Positions 20,409-30,116 of a stretch of DNA of 47,310 nt are shown here, piece after piece; positions within the stretch are counted from its first letter, which is position 1; each line of letters starts with the position of its first letter. This DNA is from an uncultured Granulosicoccaceae bacterium (GTDB lineage: Bacteria; Pseudomonadota; Gammaproteobacteria; Granulosicoccales; Granulosicoccaceae): assembly GCA_937931165.1 (NCBI GenBank), contig CALHCI010000043.1:1-47310 (forward strand). The letters run 5' to 3'. Below the pieces are notes generated by a model, which had not been told where the DNA came from, did no database searches, and saw only the letters and a program-made list of their open reading frames with translations. A program made the position numbers and the translations under genes.

Positions 20409-20921
20409 TCAATTGCTTCCGCCGGATTGGTGTAATTGCTCCAGCACCTGCTCGGTCACATCGATCCGTTTGTTAGCGAACAAAACACCATCACTAATGA
20501 TGAGGTCGTATTGATTTTTTTTTGCAAATACCGCAATGGCTTCGAGCACCGTATTTCTAACTTGTTTGAATTCTTCGTTTTTCTGGATGTTGAGCTCTTC
20601 GCGAAAATCCTGCTCATCGCGTTTTATACGTCGTTCAGTTTTGTTGAATTCACGTTCGATTTGCAGCCGCTGGCCCTGATCGAGATCGCCGTCGTCAAGT
20701 TGCTGCTTGAGTTTATCAAGGTCTTTTTTTCTCGATTTGATGAGATCCTGCCGCGGAGCAAACTCCTGCTCCAGACGAACACTGGCAGCCTGGGCTTGAG
20801 GCGCTTCATCAATCAGGTAGGGAATATCGACAAAACCGACCTTAATTTCGTCTGCAGGTACCGCTACCGGCAACAGGCTGACAACCAACAGTGCTATCAA
20901 ACCGGAAATGTACTTTCTCAC
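20409..20921 (-). CDS. skp: Periplasmic chaperone Skp (OmpH family)
   Basis: This 170-residue protein has a signal peptide probably cleaved after Ala23 (VPA-DE). A short beta strand follows (KVGFVDI), then a long charged coiled-coil arm region (about 50-120) and a C-terminal strand region. Skp is a trimeric chaperone that carries unfolded outer-membrane proteins to BamA. The start is GTG. It lies 78 bases downstream of bamA, its functional partner. Confidence 0.93.
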   Translation of the reverse strand: MRKYISGLIALLVVSLLPVAVPADEIKVGFVDIPYLIDEAPQAQAASVRLEQEFAPRQDLIKSRKKDLDKLKQQLDDGDLDQGQRLQIEREFNKTERRIKRDEQDFREELNIQKNEEFKQVRNTVLEAIAVFAKKNQYDLIISDGVLFANKRIDVTEQVLEQLHQSGGSN

Positions 20922-20999
20922 ACCTGACTCTTTCTGTATTTACCGATCACCGCTGGCTCTCCCGTACAGTGCAACTGCCTGCATCGTGCTGTGAAACAT

Positions 21000-23330
21000 T
21001 CAGAAAATAGACCCAATGGTGAATTGCGGGTTTTGCAAGCTATCCCCAGGGTCGTCATTGTAGGTGTCGGAGATACTGAAGGTTAACGGTCCGATCGGTG
21101 CCAGCCAGACAAAAGAAAGCCCGTAAGACCCCCTCAATTCATCCACGTCGAAGTCTGACACATCGCTGAAAACATTTCCAAAGTCTGTAAACAAGCTCAG
21201 CCGGGTAGCGCCAGCGGTTTCAATAAACGGTGGGGGGAAAATTATTTCCAGTGTACCCAGGGTGCGAAAGTCACCACCTTGCGCATTCCCCTGAGAATCT
21301 TCACTCCCGGTTACACCGAGGCTGTTGCTGCGATATCCACGCACCGACGTAATTCCGCCTGCAAAATACCGACGAAAGAACGGCAGTTTTTCCAGGCCCT
21401 CTTCACCCTCTCCGTAGTTGATGCGCGAACTGAAAGCGAGCGTGAAGCGATCTGTGATCGGACGGAAGTACTCAAAGTTGTACCCGACCTTTACGTAACT
21501 TAAGTCGCTGTTAGGTGTCGTTACTTCCAACGACAGTGAATTTCGAGTCCCGCTTGTGGCAAAAACAGTTCGATCTCTTGTATCACGGGTGTAACCAAGT
21601 GTAACGTCAAAAAGATCATACTCGCTGCCAAAGTCATCGATGAAATCCCTAACCTCCACGGACGACTCGTCTGTCTGAATTGCAGTGACCTTCTCATACC
21701 CCAACCCGAAGCTGAACGTCGAGAACTCACTTACAGGAACACCGTAGCGTACCTTTGCACCATAGCTGTCAAGTATGTAGTTAGCGGTGGAGGATAATTG
21801 ACTGGTATCTGTCTTTTTAATAAACGCACGCACATTCCGGCTTATACCATCGGCGGTGTAGTACGGATCGGTGTATGAAATTGAAAAGTTATCCTGACTG
21901 GTGCTGTTATCAAAACTCAGCGCAAGCCGCTCACCTGTGCCGAACAGGTTTTCCTGAGTAAAGTTAATATTAAAGATAAAGCCATCAGTACCATAACCGG
22001 CGCCCGCACCAAATGAACCGGACGCACCTTCAGAGACATTGACCGCGATATCGATAAGATCATCTGAACCAGGCACCCTTGGTGTACTGATCGCTACACG
22101 CTCAATATAAGGAAGCCTTTGTAATCGGGTTTGCGAGCGGTTAAGTGCTAATGGTGAAAAGCGACTGCCTTCCATCTGACGCATCTCACGTCTCAATACA
22201 TCATCATTAGTACGGTTTTGACCGTTAAATACTATTCTACGTACATAAACCCGCTTACCCGGCTCTATATTCAGGTTAAGGTCAACCGTTTTATCGGTAT
22301 CGTTAATATTGGGAATAACATCAACCCGCGCAAACGCAAAACCATCTTCACCAAGACGGTCAGCAATCGCACTGTTGCTTTGGGTCATGAGCTTCCGCGA
22401 GTAAACATCACCGGTACTCATTGCCATTAAAGAACGTAACTCGGTATCCGTTAGTATTTCACTGCGGTCAGTAAAAGAAATATCACCAACACGATACTGC
22501 TCACCCTCTTCAATATTCATCGTGATGTTGATATCACGCTTGTCTGGAGAGATAGTTACCTGTGTCGATGGAATTTCAAACCGCAGGTAACCTCTATCCA
22601 GATACCACGCACGAATTGTTTCCGTATCCGCCTCGAGTTTGGCTCTGGAATACTCATCTCTTGAGCTAAAAGGGTTAAGACCGGCGACACCGGACGCCAG
22701 CAGATCAAGCAGCTTATCTTCGTCATACGCACGGTTGCCTACGATATTGACATGGCTGATCTTGGCTACTGCACCTTCGACAATATCTATCGATACATCT
22801 ACTCGATTGTTGTCGAGCTCGCGCACATTAGAGGTAACTCTGGTGCCATACTGTCCACGACTGAAATAAACCTGCCGAACTTCTGTTTCGAGGTTATCGA
22901 GCACCGAGCGTCTGAAAATTCGTCCGGGAGCGAGTCCAATATCACGCAGCGTTTCATCCATCTGCTCCTGCGGTAATACAGAATTGCCGTCCACATCGAC
23001 GCTTGCGATGGATGGTCGTTCGGCAACCTCAACAATCAGCACACCGTTATTGTGAAAAAGACTGATGTCCTGAAACAGTTCGGTTTCGTACAGTGCGCGA
23101 ATGACTCTTGAGCTGTCACGGCCCTGCTCGAAGCGTTCTCCGGCGCGTACCGGCAGGTAGCTAAGTACCGTGCCTTTTTCGACTCTTTCGATACCGCGCA
23201 CTTCAATATCATTGATAATGAAAGGGCGAGTATCAGTTTGGGCGTGCGCAGCAAAAGTGAGGGCAAGCGCGCACAACAGCGAGAGTGCGAGATTGACACC
23301 GCGCTGTCGGTGGGGAAAACCTAGGGGCAT
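21000..23330 (-). CDS. bamA: Outer membrane protein assembly factor BamA
   Basis: This 776-residue Omp85 protein is the central insertase of the BAM complex. A signal peptide ends near Ala30 (AHA-QT). Five POTRA domains follow (about 35-420), then the 16-strand beta barrel. The conserved loop 6 motif VRGYRSNSLG is at residues 663-672. The C-terminal residue is Phe, as in most outer-membrane barrels. It sits between rseP and skp, the usual place. The 138 bases upstream contain an AATCCC/GGGATT inverted repeat (23372-23394) but no promoter I can defend. Confidence 0.97.
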   Translation of the reverse strand: MPLGFPHRQRGVNLALSLLCALALTFAAHAQTDTRPFIINDIEVRGIERVEKGTVLSYLPVRAGERFEQGRDSSRVIRALYETELFQDISLFHNNGVLIVEVAERPSIASVDVDGNSVLPQEQMDETLRDIGLAPGRIFRRSVLDNLETEVRQVYFSRGQYGTRVTSNVRELDNNRVDVSIDIVEGAVAKISHVNIVGNRAYDEDKLLDLLASGVAGLNPFSSRDEYSRAKLEADTETIRAWYLDRGYLRFEIPSTQVTISPDKRDINITMNIEEGEQYRVGDISFTDRSEILTDTELRSLMAMSTGDVYSRKLMTQSNSAIADRLGEDGFAFARVDVIPNINDTDKTVDLNLNIEPGKRVYVRRIVFNGQNRTNDDVLRREMRQMEGSRFSPLALNRSQTRLQRLPYIERVAISTPRVPGSDDLIDIAVNVSEGASGSFGAGAGYGTDGFIFNINFTQENLFGTGERLALSFDNSTSQDNFSISYTDPYYTADGISRNVRAFIKKTDTSQLSSTANYILDSYGAKVRYGVPVSEFSTFSFGLGYEKVTAIQTDESSVEVRDFIDDFGSEYDLFDVTLGYTRDTRDRTVFATSGTRNSLSLEVTTPNSDLSYVKVGYNFEYFRPITDRFTLAFSSRINYGEGEEGLEKLPFFRRYFAGGITSVRGYRSNSLGVTGSEDSQGNAQGGDFRTLGTLEIIFPPPFIETAGATRLSLFTDFGNVFSDVSDFDVDELRGSYGLSFVWLAPIGPLTFSISDTYNDDPGDSLQNPQFTIGSIF

Positions 23331-23468
23331 TGGCGGATATTTGCGCGTTTTGGATTCCGCGCCAGCATAACAATCCCCCCTAACGCGAGGGATTACACAT
23401 TCTAAACCTACCTGAACAAAGCGACTTGTAGACCGCAGACAAGGCAGATCGTATTGGATTAAATCAAG

Positions 23469-24845
23469 CTAGCTGGGCAACACTCGCAGAATATCCTGAT
23501 AGAAAACAAAGGTCATCAGACCGGCAAGCAGCAGCAACCCAAGTTGTTGACCCGCCAGCTGAATGCGCTCTGAAACCGGCCTGCCGGTCACTACTTCAAC
23601 GGCGTAATACAGCAAATGACCACCGTCGAGCATCGGGACCGGGAATAGATTAAAGATCCCGAGACTTATCGAGACCAACGCAATAAAGTTCAGATAATGA
23701 TCAATACCAACACTGACCGACTGTCCGGCAAACTGGGCAATGGAAATGGGCCCGCTAACTGTATTTTTTAACGATGCCTCACCGGTGAACAGCTTCCCGA
23801 TCATCCCCAGACTCACGGAGATCATGTCACCGGTTCTTTGAAATGCCTTAACTACCGCTGTACCCGGAGAATACCGCTCGACAGTACGCAGTTTTTCATC
23901 GATGACTTCCTGCGATTGCGTCTCACGCGCTCCAATAAAGCCAATGGTACCAGACTCTAATTCGCGTATACCGGGTGTCAGGGCTACTTCAATGGCCTGG
24001 CTATTGCGCTCAACCTGAAGCGTCAATTGCTTCTCAGGGCTGGCCCTGATCAGCATCACCCACTCGCTCCAGGTATTAATCACCTGCCCGTCGCTCTGTA
24101 GAATGCGGTCGCCAACCTGAAGCCCGGCCGCTTCCGCTGCACCACCTTCGACAATGCCGCCGATCACAGGATCAACATCGGGCCACCAGCGACGCATACC
24201 GAGCTTGTAGACAATATCGTCGCGACCGGCCAGTAACTCACGTGAGTCGATTGCAAGCTCGCGTTGATAGCGACTGCCATCCTCACTGCTTACGGTAAAT
24301 TCGATTGATTCTTCACTGTCTACAATGCCATCGAGCATGGCGACGTACACGGTATCCCAGGTGGGAGTGGCTTTACCTTCTATATGGGTAATCCGCTCAC
24401 CGCTCTGAAAACCTGCCGCGGCAGCAGCAGAATCTTTTTCAGGCGCGCCGAGAATTGGCGCGACCCCGGTAATACCAACAATAAACACCAGCCAGTAAAG
24501 AAAAACGGCCAGTAGCAGATTGGCGATAGGCCCCGCAAGCACAATCGCAATGCGCGCCCAGACACTCTTTCTATTAAACGCGCGGTCGCGCTCTGCCGGA
24601 TCAACGTCACCTTCACGTTCGTCGAGCATTTTGACGTATCCGCCAAGTGGTATAGCTGCCAGTACGTACTCTGTGGCATCGGGACCCGCTACTTTTTTCC
24701 ACAATGGCTTGCCAAAGCCCACTGAAAATCGCAGCACTTTCACGCCCATTTTGCGTGCGACCCAGTAGTGACCGAACTCGTGGATCGTCACCAGAATGCC
24801 GATCGCGAGAATAAATGCGACCACACTGAGTAGAAAGCCTTGCAT
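23469..24845 (-). CDS. rseP: Regulator of sigma-E protease RseP (site-2 protease)
   Basis: This 458-residue intramembrane zinc metalloprotease cuts anti-sigma factor RseA after its first cleavage, releasing sigma-E during envelope stress. The first membrane segment holds HEFGH (His22, Glu23, His26). Two periplasmic PDZ domains occupy roughly 125-290. The third zinc ligand is Asp407 in NLFPVPMLDGG (399-409), in a later membrane segment, with a final hydrophobic segment near the C-terminus. It lies 2 bp after dxr and upstream of bamA. Confidence 0.96.
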   Translation of the reverse strand: MQGFLLSVVAFILAIGILVTIHEFGHYWVARKMGVKVLRFSVGFGKPLWKKVAGPDATEYVLAAIPLGGYVKMLDEREGDVDPAERDRAFNRKSVWARIAIVLAGPIANLLLAVFLYWLVFIVGITGVAPILGAPEKDSAAAAAGFQSGERITHIEGKATPTWDTVYVAMLDGIVDSEESIEFTVSSEDGSRYQRELAIDSRELLAGRDDIVYKLGMRRWWPDVDPVIGGIVEGGAAEAAGLQVGDRILQSDGQVINTWSEWVMLIRASPEKQLTLQVERNSQAIEVALTPGIRELESGTIGFIGARETQSQEVIDEKLRTVERYSPGTAVVKAFQRTGDMISVSLGMIGKLFTGEASLKNTVSGPISIAQFAGQSVSVGIDHYLNFIALVSISLGIFNLFPVPMLDGGHLLYYAVEVVTGRPVSERIQLAGQQLGLLLLAGLMTFVFYQDILRVLPS

Positions 24846-24847
24846 AG

Positions 24848-26062
24848 TTAAGCCAGTCCCACGGACAACTGTCCGTTTGTAATTATCTCTTCGGCATAAG
24901 ATCTTGCGGCCATGTCCAGCGCCTTCAAGTCTGCGACCGAATGTGGTTCCGAAGATTCACAGTGTGTCAGGGTGTACGCGTTCACCGCAGCGATGTCAAC
25001 AAACCGGACCTGCCCGTCAATGAACCGCTCTACGGCAATTTCGTTAGCGGCATTGAGCACTACATTTGCACCCTTGCCGACCCTCAGTGCCTGACGTGCA
25101 AGATCCAGACACGGGAAATTGAGCATGTCAGGCGCTTCAAATTCGAGCCCGGCAAGCAATTTAAAATCAAGCGGGCTGACACCGGCGTCAATCCGCTGCG
25201 GCCAGGCCAATGCGTTTGCAATAGGTGTTCGCATGTCCGACTCACCCATTTGCGCCAGCACTGAGCCATCGCAATATCGCACCATTGAGTGAACAATACT
25301 CTGCGGATGGACGAGCACCTCGATCTGCTGTTCATTAACACCAAACAAAAAGCACGCCTCAATAATCTCCAGCCCCTTGTTCATCATGGTGGCCGAATCG
25401 ACAGATATTTTCGGCCCCATATCCCAGTTCGGGTGATTGACCGCCTGCTCAACAGTGACATGCTGCATTTCATCAGCAGACAGTTGCCGGAACGGCCCGC
25501 CAGAGGCAGTGAGCACCAGACGCTCTATTTCACGGGCTTCGCTGACCGTTGCCCCTAACTGATTTTCTTTTGGCAGGCACTGGAAGATAGCATTGTGCTC
25601 ACTGTCGACCGGGACAATCGTGGCATTGCCGTCTTTCGCTGCCTGGTTCAGCAGATGCCCGGCCACCACCATCGATTCTTTGTTTGCCAGCAAAATCCGT
25701 TTGCCGGAGCGGGCCGCCACCAAGGTGGAGTCCAGACCGGCAAAACCGACAATTGCCGCCATCACAATCGGAATTTCCGGGTCTTCGGCAATCTGGTTGA
25801 GTGATCCCTCGCCAAGCAACACCGTTGTGTTGAGGTTTCGTGCAGACACCCGCCGTTTGAGCGCTTCAGCCGCCAACGGATCTGCCATTGCGGCATACCG
25901 TGGCTGAAACTCAACGCACTGCGCTTCGATCTGTTCTACATTTTTGTTTGCGGTAATCGCGCTTACCTGATAACGATGCTGATTCCGCTTGATCACATCG
26001 AGCGTGCTAACCCCGATTGACCCGGTAGACCCAAGTACTGCTACTGCCTGCCTGTCAGTCAC
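24848..26062 (-). CDS. dxr: 1-deoxy-D-xylulose 5-phosphate reductoisomerase
   Basis: This is the committed enzyme of the MEP isoprenoid pathway, feeding UppS next door. It has 404 residues, with the NADPH loop GSTGSIG at 11-17, LANKES in the middle of the N-domain, VDSEHNAIFQCL, and SVDSATMMNKGLE in the catalytic domain. The start is GTG with GAGG seven bases upstream. It is packed between cdsA (9-base gap) and rseP (2-base gap). Confidence 0.97.
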   Translation of the reverse strand: MTDRQAVAVLGSTGSIGVSTLDVIKRNQHRYQVSAITANKNVEQIEAQCVEFQPRYAAMADPLAAEALKRRVSARNLNTTVLLGEGSLNQIAEDPEIPIVMAAIVGFAGLDSTLVAARSGKRILLANKESMVVAGHLLNQAAKDGNATIVPVDSEHNAIFQCLPKENQLGATVSEAREIERLVLTASGGPFRQLSADEMQHVTVEQAVNHPNWDMGPKISVDSATMMNKGLEIIEACFLFGVNEQQIEVLVHPQSIVHSMVRYCDGSVLAQMGESDMRTPIANALAWPQRIDAGVSPLDFKLLAGLEFEAPDMLNFPCLDLARQALRVGKGANVVLNAANEIAVERFIDGQVRFVDIAAVNAYTLTHCESSEPHSVADLKALDMAARSYAEEIITNGQLSVGLA

Positions 26063-26071
26063 GCGATTGCC

Positions 26072-26875
26072 TCATGTCCACAACACGGCAAAGGCCATCC
26101 ACGGCACGGCGGCCAACAGACCATCGAAGCGGTCGAGCACCCCACCATGACCCGGTAACAATTTACCACTGTCTTTGACACCACGAGTCCGTTTGGCCCG
26201 ACTGATAAACAGATCACCGGCAATTGAGAACACCGCCGCCACCAGTGAAAAGAAAAATACCGCGATTATCGAAATTGCAGAAAAGTCGACAAGCCCCATG
26301 GCAATCAACGCCACTAGTGCCGCTAGTAACAGACCACCTATCGCACCCTCAATGGTTTTACCTGCGCTGATTTCAACGGCAAGCTTGCGTCGACCGAAAC
26401 GGCGCCCTGAAAAATATGCCCCAATATCTGCAGCAGCAACCAGTGCCACAATATAAACAATCACAGAGGGTGATAACTGCCCTCTAAGCCAATGCAAAGA
26501 CACGACTGCGGTAATCAATAACAGAGATGCAAGCGCCAACAAACCAACCCTGCGAGAATCGCTGCTGTTTATCACGGGTCTGACAAAAAGATCCAGCGCA
26601 ATTGCAATCCAGCTCAACACTGACAACAACACCATCACCCTGAGCACTGCACCGTCGTCAAACAATATCAATAATCCGGTGATCGCAGTAATCAGCAACG
26701 AAAACAAGCCTTTTGCCACTGGTTTTTTAATATTGCCCAATGTGCTCCATTCCCAGGCACAGGCTGCTGTGGCAATCAATAAAAACAGCGCATACCAGCC
26801 ATCTGACCAACCGAAGATTGCCCACAGTGCCACCGCCGCCAGAACTACTGCGGTAATAATGCGCTGCTTTAACAC
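26072..26875 (-). CDS. cdsA: Phosphatidate cytidylyltransferase
   Basis: CdsA makes CDP-diacylglycerol from phosphatidic acid and CTP, the branch point of phospholipid synthesis. The 267-residue protein is almost entirely hydrophobic, with about seven or eight membrane segments. The family signature is near the C-terminus: SRAKRTRGVKDSGKLLPGHG followed by GVLDRFDGL. The start is GTG. It follows uppS by 15 bases. Confidence 0.96.
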   Translation of the reverse strand: MLKQRIITAVVLAAVALWAIFGWSDGWYALFLLIATAACAWEWSTLGNIKKPVAKGLFSLLITAITGLLILFDDGAVLRVMVLLSVLSWIAIALDLFVRPVINSSDSRRVGLLALASLLLITAVVSLHWLRGQLSPSVIVYIVALVAAADIGAYFSGRRFGRRKLAVEISAGKTIEGAIGGLLLAALVALIAMGLVDFSAISIIAVFFFSLVAAVFSIAGDLFISRAKRTRGVKDSGKLLPGHGGVLDRFDGLLAAVPWMAFAVLWT

Positions 26876-26890
26876 GATAGGGTACTTAAA

Positions 26891-27622
26891 TTATGACTGG
26901 GCACTGTTATCCACCTGCTCACCGGTTTGACCAAAACGGCGCTGCCTGTTGGCGAAGTTGTCGATAGCTTCATCCAGTTCCGAAGCGCTGAAGTCCGGCC
27001 AGAGTGTGGAAGTAAAAACAAGCTCGGTGTAGGCAAGGTGCCATAAAAGAAAATTACTCAGCCGCTGATCACCACCGGTTCGTATAAAAAGATCCGGCTC
27101 CAACCCGTCAGTCAGCCACGTATAGCGCGTGACCAGATCATCGTCTATTTGATCCACCGATAACTTACCGGCTCTAACGTCTTCAGAGATATTTTTTATG
27201 GCGTTGATCATCTCGCTACGACCGCCGTAGTTCACAGCAATATTAAGCACCATGCCAGTGTTGGCTCTGGTTTTTTCAGTCGCTACCTGAATCTGGGCTT
27301 GTAGATTTTCAGGGAAACTTTCAATTTGGCCAATAAACCGTACGACAATATTGTTTTTGTGGAGGCTGTCTACCTCACTGCGCAGCGAGCGCAAAAACAG
27401 CTCCATTAAAAAACTGACTTCCTTTCTGGGACGCCCCCAGTTTTCACTGCTGAAGGCATACACAGTTAACATATTGATACCGCGACGGGCGCACTGTTCC
27501 ACTACGGTACGAGTGGCCTTGACACCTGCCTGGTGACCGGAACTGCGCGGCAGACCACGCTGTTGTGCCCAGCGGCCGTTGCCATCCATGATAACGGCAA
27601 CATGCTTTGGTAACGCGTTCAT
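26891..27622 (-). CDS. uppS: Undecaprenyl diphosphate synthase
   Basis: This 243-residue cis-prenyltransferase makes the C55 lipid carrier for peptidoglycan and O-antigen. The first motif MDGNGRWAQQRGLPR contains the catalytic Asp13. NYGGRSE and the substrate-binding IRTGGDQRLSNFLLWHLAYTE (long motif near 190-210) are also present. It lies 49 bases after frr, starting the uppS-cdsA-dxr-rseP block. Confidence 0.97.
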   Translation of the reverse strand: MNALPKHVAVIMDGNGRWAQQRGLPRSSGHQAGVKATRTVVEQCARRGINMLTVYAFSSENWGRPRKEVSFLMELFLRSLRSEVDSLHKNNIVVRFIGQIESFPENLQAQIQVATEKTRANTGMVLNIAVNYGGRSEMINAIKNISEDVRAGKLSVDQIDDDLVTRYTWLTDGLEPDLFIRTGGDQRLSNFLLWHLAYTELVFTSTLWPDFSASELDEAIDNFANRQRRFGQTGEQVDNSAQS

Positions 27623-27671
27623 CTTGAAGTCTGCGAGAGAGTAGTATCGGATCGGTTCACCGGTAATACAA

Positions 27672-28229
27672 CTACACTTCCATCAACTCGGCTTCTTTAG
27701 TCTTTAGCAGTTCGTCTACCTTGCCAATGTATTCATCAGTAACTTTTTGAATATTTTCTTGCCCCTTACGCTCTTCATCTTCAGAAATCTCTTTCTCTTT
27801 TTGAAGCTCTTTAAGATCGGCATTGGCATCACGGCGAATATTACGCACGCTAACACGGGCATTTTCTGCTTCCTGACGCACCACACGCACAAGGTCCTTA
27901 CGACGCTCTTCAGTAAGCGGGGGCATAGGAATTCGAATGACGGTACCGGCACTCGCCGGGTTAAGCCCAAGATCTGAATTCATAATGGCTTTTTCTATCG
28001 GGGCGACCATGTCTTTTTCCCATGGCGTTACCGTTAGCGTACGGGAATCTTCGATCGCCACTTTGGCTACCTGATTCAACGCAGAGGCATTGCCGTAGTA
28101 GTCAACTTTAATATGATCCAGCAGGCTGGTGTGCGCGCGGCCGGTACGAATGCGGCTAAAGTCATTTTGTAGTGACTCAAGACTCTTATTCATTCTGACT
28201 GCGGCGTCTTTTTTAATATCTTCAATCAT
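27672..28229 (-). CDS. frr: Ribosome recycling factor
   Basis: This 185-residue factor splits post-termination ribosomes together with EF-G. It shows the family N-terminus ([17 protein letters not shown]), [14 protein letters not shown], the central [15 protein letters not shown] strand-helix junction, and a long charged C-terminal helix ending in KEAELMEV. It follows pyrH by 3 bp. Confidence 0.97.
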   Translation of the reverse strand: MIEDIKKDAAVRMNKSLESLQNDFSRIRTGRAHTSLLDHIKVDYYGNASALNQVAKVAIEDSRTLTVTPWEKDMVAPIEKAIMNSDLGLNPASAGTVIRIPMPPLTEERRKDLVRVVRQEAENARVSVRNIRRDANADLKELQKEKEISEDEERKGQENIQKVTDEYIGKVDELLKTKEAELMEV

Positions 28230-28232
28230 TGT

Positions 28233-28961
28233 TTACTCTCCACTTACCACCAGGGACCCGACTTCATCGGTAGTGACAGCGCGCACCATTTCCCCGGGAG
28301 TATTCATGTTAAACACCTTCAATGGCAGGTTGTGATCCCTGCACATGACGATGGCGGTGGTATCCATAACCGCCAGTTTTTTTTGAATCACCTCATCATA
28401 GGTGATTCGCTTGATTTGCTTTGCATCTGGAAACTTCTGTGGGTCTTTATCATACACGCCATCAACTTTAGTCGCTTTAAGCATGACATCAGCTCCGATT
28501 TCAACTGCGCGTAAACTGGCTGCGGTATCGGTGGTAAAAAACGGATTGCCCGTGCCGGAAGCGAAAACCACCACGCGGCCTTTCTCAAGGTGCCGAACCG
28601 CCTTGCGACGAATATAGTCTTCGCACACCTCATTGATTTTAAGCGCGGACATCACACGCGAATAGACACCGATACGTTCCAGGGAGTCCTGCAGTGACAA
28701 CGCGTTAATAACCGTTGCGAGCATGCCTATATGATCACCGGTTATCCGGTCCATACCGCCTTCAGCAAGGTAGGCACCGCGAAAGATGTTGCCACCACCA
28801 ATGACTATGGCCACCTGAACCTTCAAGGCGTTTAGCTCGGCAATTTCTTCTGCAATCCGACCAATAAAAACCGGATCAATACCATATTGCAGATTACCCA
28901 TCAGCGCTTCTCCGCTGAGCTTGAGCATGACGCGTCGGGGCTGTGCTTTGGTGTTAGACAT
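28233..28961 (-). CDS. pyrH: Uridylate kinase
   Basis: This 242-residue bacterial UMP kinase of the amino-acid-kinase fold makes UDP from [12 protein letters not shown] near residue 14, [21 protein letters not shown] and the DGVYDKDP block are all present. It begins 68 bases after a terminator that ends the rpsB-tsf unit, so it probably has its own promoter in that short gap or depends on read-through. It forms a tight pair with frr. Confidence 0.97.
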   Translation of the reverse strand: MSNTKAQPRRVMLKLSGEALMGNLQYGIDPVFIGRIAEEIAELNALKVQVAIVIGGGNIFRGAYLAEGGMDRITGDHIGMLATVINALSLQDSLERIGVYSRVMSALKINEVCEDYIRRKAVRHLEKGRVVVFASGTGNPFFTTDTAASLRAVEIGADVMLKATKVDGVYDKDPQKFPDAKQIKRITYDEVIQKKLAVMDTTAIVMCRDHNLPLKVFNMNTPGEMVRAVTTDEVGSLVVSGE

Positions 28962-29028
28962 GGACTGGTGCGTTGCCAGGATAGGTTAAATGCAAGGTCT
29001 TTTGAAGTTTCTCAAATGATTGTGCCAC

Positions 29029-29056
29029 AAAAAAGCCGGCTTTCCGGCCGGCTTTT
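29029..29056 (-). terminator. Rho-independent terminator after tsf
   Basis: On the minus strand AAAAGCCGGC (29047-29056 read in reverse) pairs with GCCGGCTTTT (29031-29040) around a 6-base loop, and the transcript continues into a run of six T (29034-29029). This is a textbook intrinsic terminator, 89 bases past the tsf stop. Confidence 0.9.
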
Positions 29057-29144
29057 AATAAACAAAGATTGCGAAACAGAAGCGCGATTACCAGGTCAGT
29101 ATTGGCGCTGTTTTCCAACCTTAGAACCTCATCTCCGGCAGGCG

Positions 29145-30020
29145 CTATTTGTTCACCTGCGCCATCACTTCTTCGGCAAAGTTTTCTACTTTTTTCTCTA
29201 TGCCTTCACCGACTTCGTAGCGCGAGAAAAAGTTCACTGATGCATCAGCAGACTTCAATAACTTTTCAACGGTTTGATCAGGATCTTTTACATATGCCTG
29301 ACCAACCAGAGTAATCTCTGCAAGATACTTTCTGAGTCGACCCTGCACCATTTTCTCGACGATCTCGGCTGGCTTGCCGCTCTCACCGGCTTCGGCCATC
29401 AGTATTTCTTTTTCCTTATCGAGCAACTCGCTGGGCACTTCTGCTTCCGAAATACAGACAGGGCTGCTGGCAGCAACATGCATAGCGATATCACGCGGCA
29501 TACTTTCGCTGCCGCCAGTTACTTCTGTGACAACACCGATACGCTCACCGTGCTGGTACACACCGATAGTTCCGCTGCTTGCCTCATGACGGACAAAACG
29601 GCGTACCTGAATATTCTCACCAAGTTTTGACACCATCTCATGGCGAATGTGGTCGAGCGTGTTGCCACCGGCATCCAGTGCAGACAATGCTTCTACATCA
29701 GCAGGGCTGGAATCAAGCACTGCACGACAGACAGCCTTTGCAAACCCGGAGAAATCGTCCCCTTTGGCAACAAAGTCTGTTTCGCAGTTGATTTCAGCCA
29801 TGGCGACAGTTTTACCATCGTCGCTGACTTCAATTGCAATCACGCCTTCGGCGGCGGTGCGTCCGGATTTTTTGTCTGCCTTTGCCAGACCGGCAATACG
29901 CATTTGTTCGGCAGCGGTATCCATATCACCGTCCGCTTCTACAAGTGCCTTTTTGCACTCCATCATGCCTGCGCCAGTTCTCTCGCGCAGTTCCTTTACC
30001 ATTGCTGCAGTAATAGCCAT
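29145..30020 (-). CDS. tsf: Translation elongation factor Ts
   Basis: EF-Ts exchanges GDP for GTP on EF-Tu. The protein is 291 residues from the ATG at 30020, which has AAGG eight bases upstream; the TTG one codon earlier is not needed. Signatures are [16 protein letters not shown] near the N-terminus and the [10 protein letters not shown] block near 79-88. The rest matches the core and coiled-coil domains. It is downstream of rpsB with a 96-base gap that carries two hairpins. Confidence 0.97.
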   Translation of the reverse strand: MAITAAMVKELRERTGAGMMECKKALVEADGDMDTAAEQMRIAGLAKADKKSGRTAAEGVIAIEVSDDGKTVAMAEINCETDFVAKGDDFSGFAKAVCRAVLDSSPADVEALSALDAGGNTLDHIRHEMVSKLGENIQVRRFVRHEASSGTIGVYQHGERIGVVTEVTGGSESMPRDIAMHVAASSPVCISEAEVPSELLDKEKEILMAEAGESGKPAEIVEKMVQGRLRKYLAEITLVGQAYVKDPDQTVEKLLKSADASVNFFSRYEVGEGIEKKVENFAEEVMAQVNK

Positions 30021-30053
30021 CAATTTGACCTTAAAAAGTTTCGATAATTCTGA

Positions 30054-30092
30054 TGCTCACTCAGAGCACCATCGGGACGTGTATTCGTCCCG
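30054..30092 (-). promoter_or_regulatory. Two hairpins between rpsB and tsf
   Basis: Arms CGGGACG (30073-30079) and CGTCCCG (30086-30092) form a perfect 7-bp stem with a 6-base loop. Next to it TGCTC/GAGCA (30054-30068) forms a 5-bp stem. They lie in the intercistronic gap just before tsf. They may tune the S2 to EF-Ts ratio by RNA processing or partial termination; there is no T tract. Confidence 0.45.
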
Positions 30093-30116
30093 AGCGTTGT
30101 TGTTTAGCAGGCTCGA

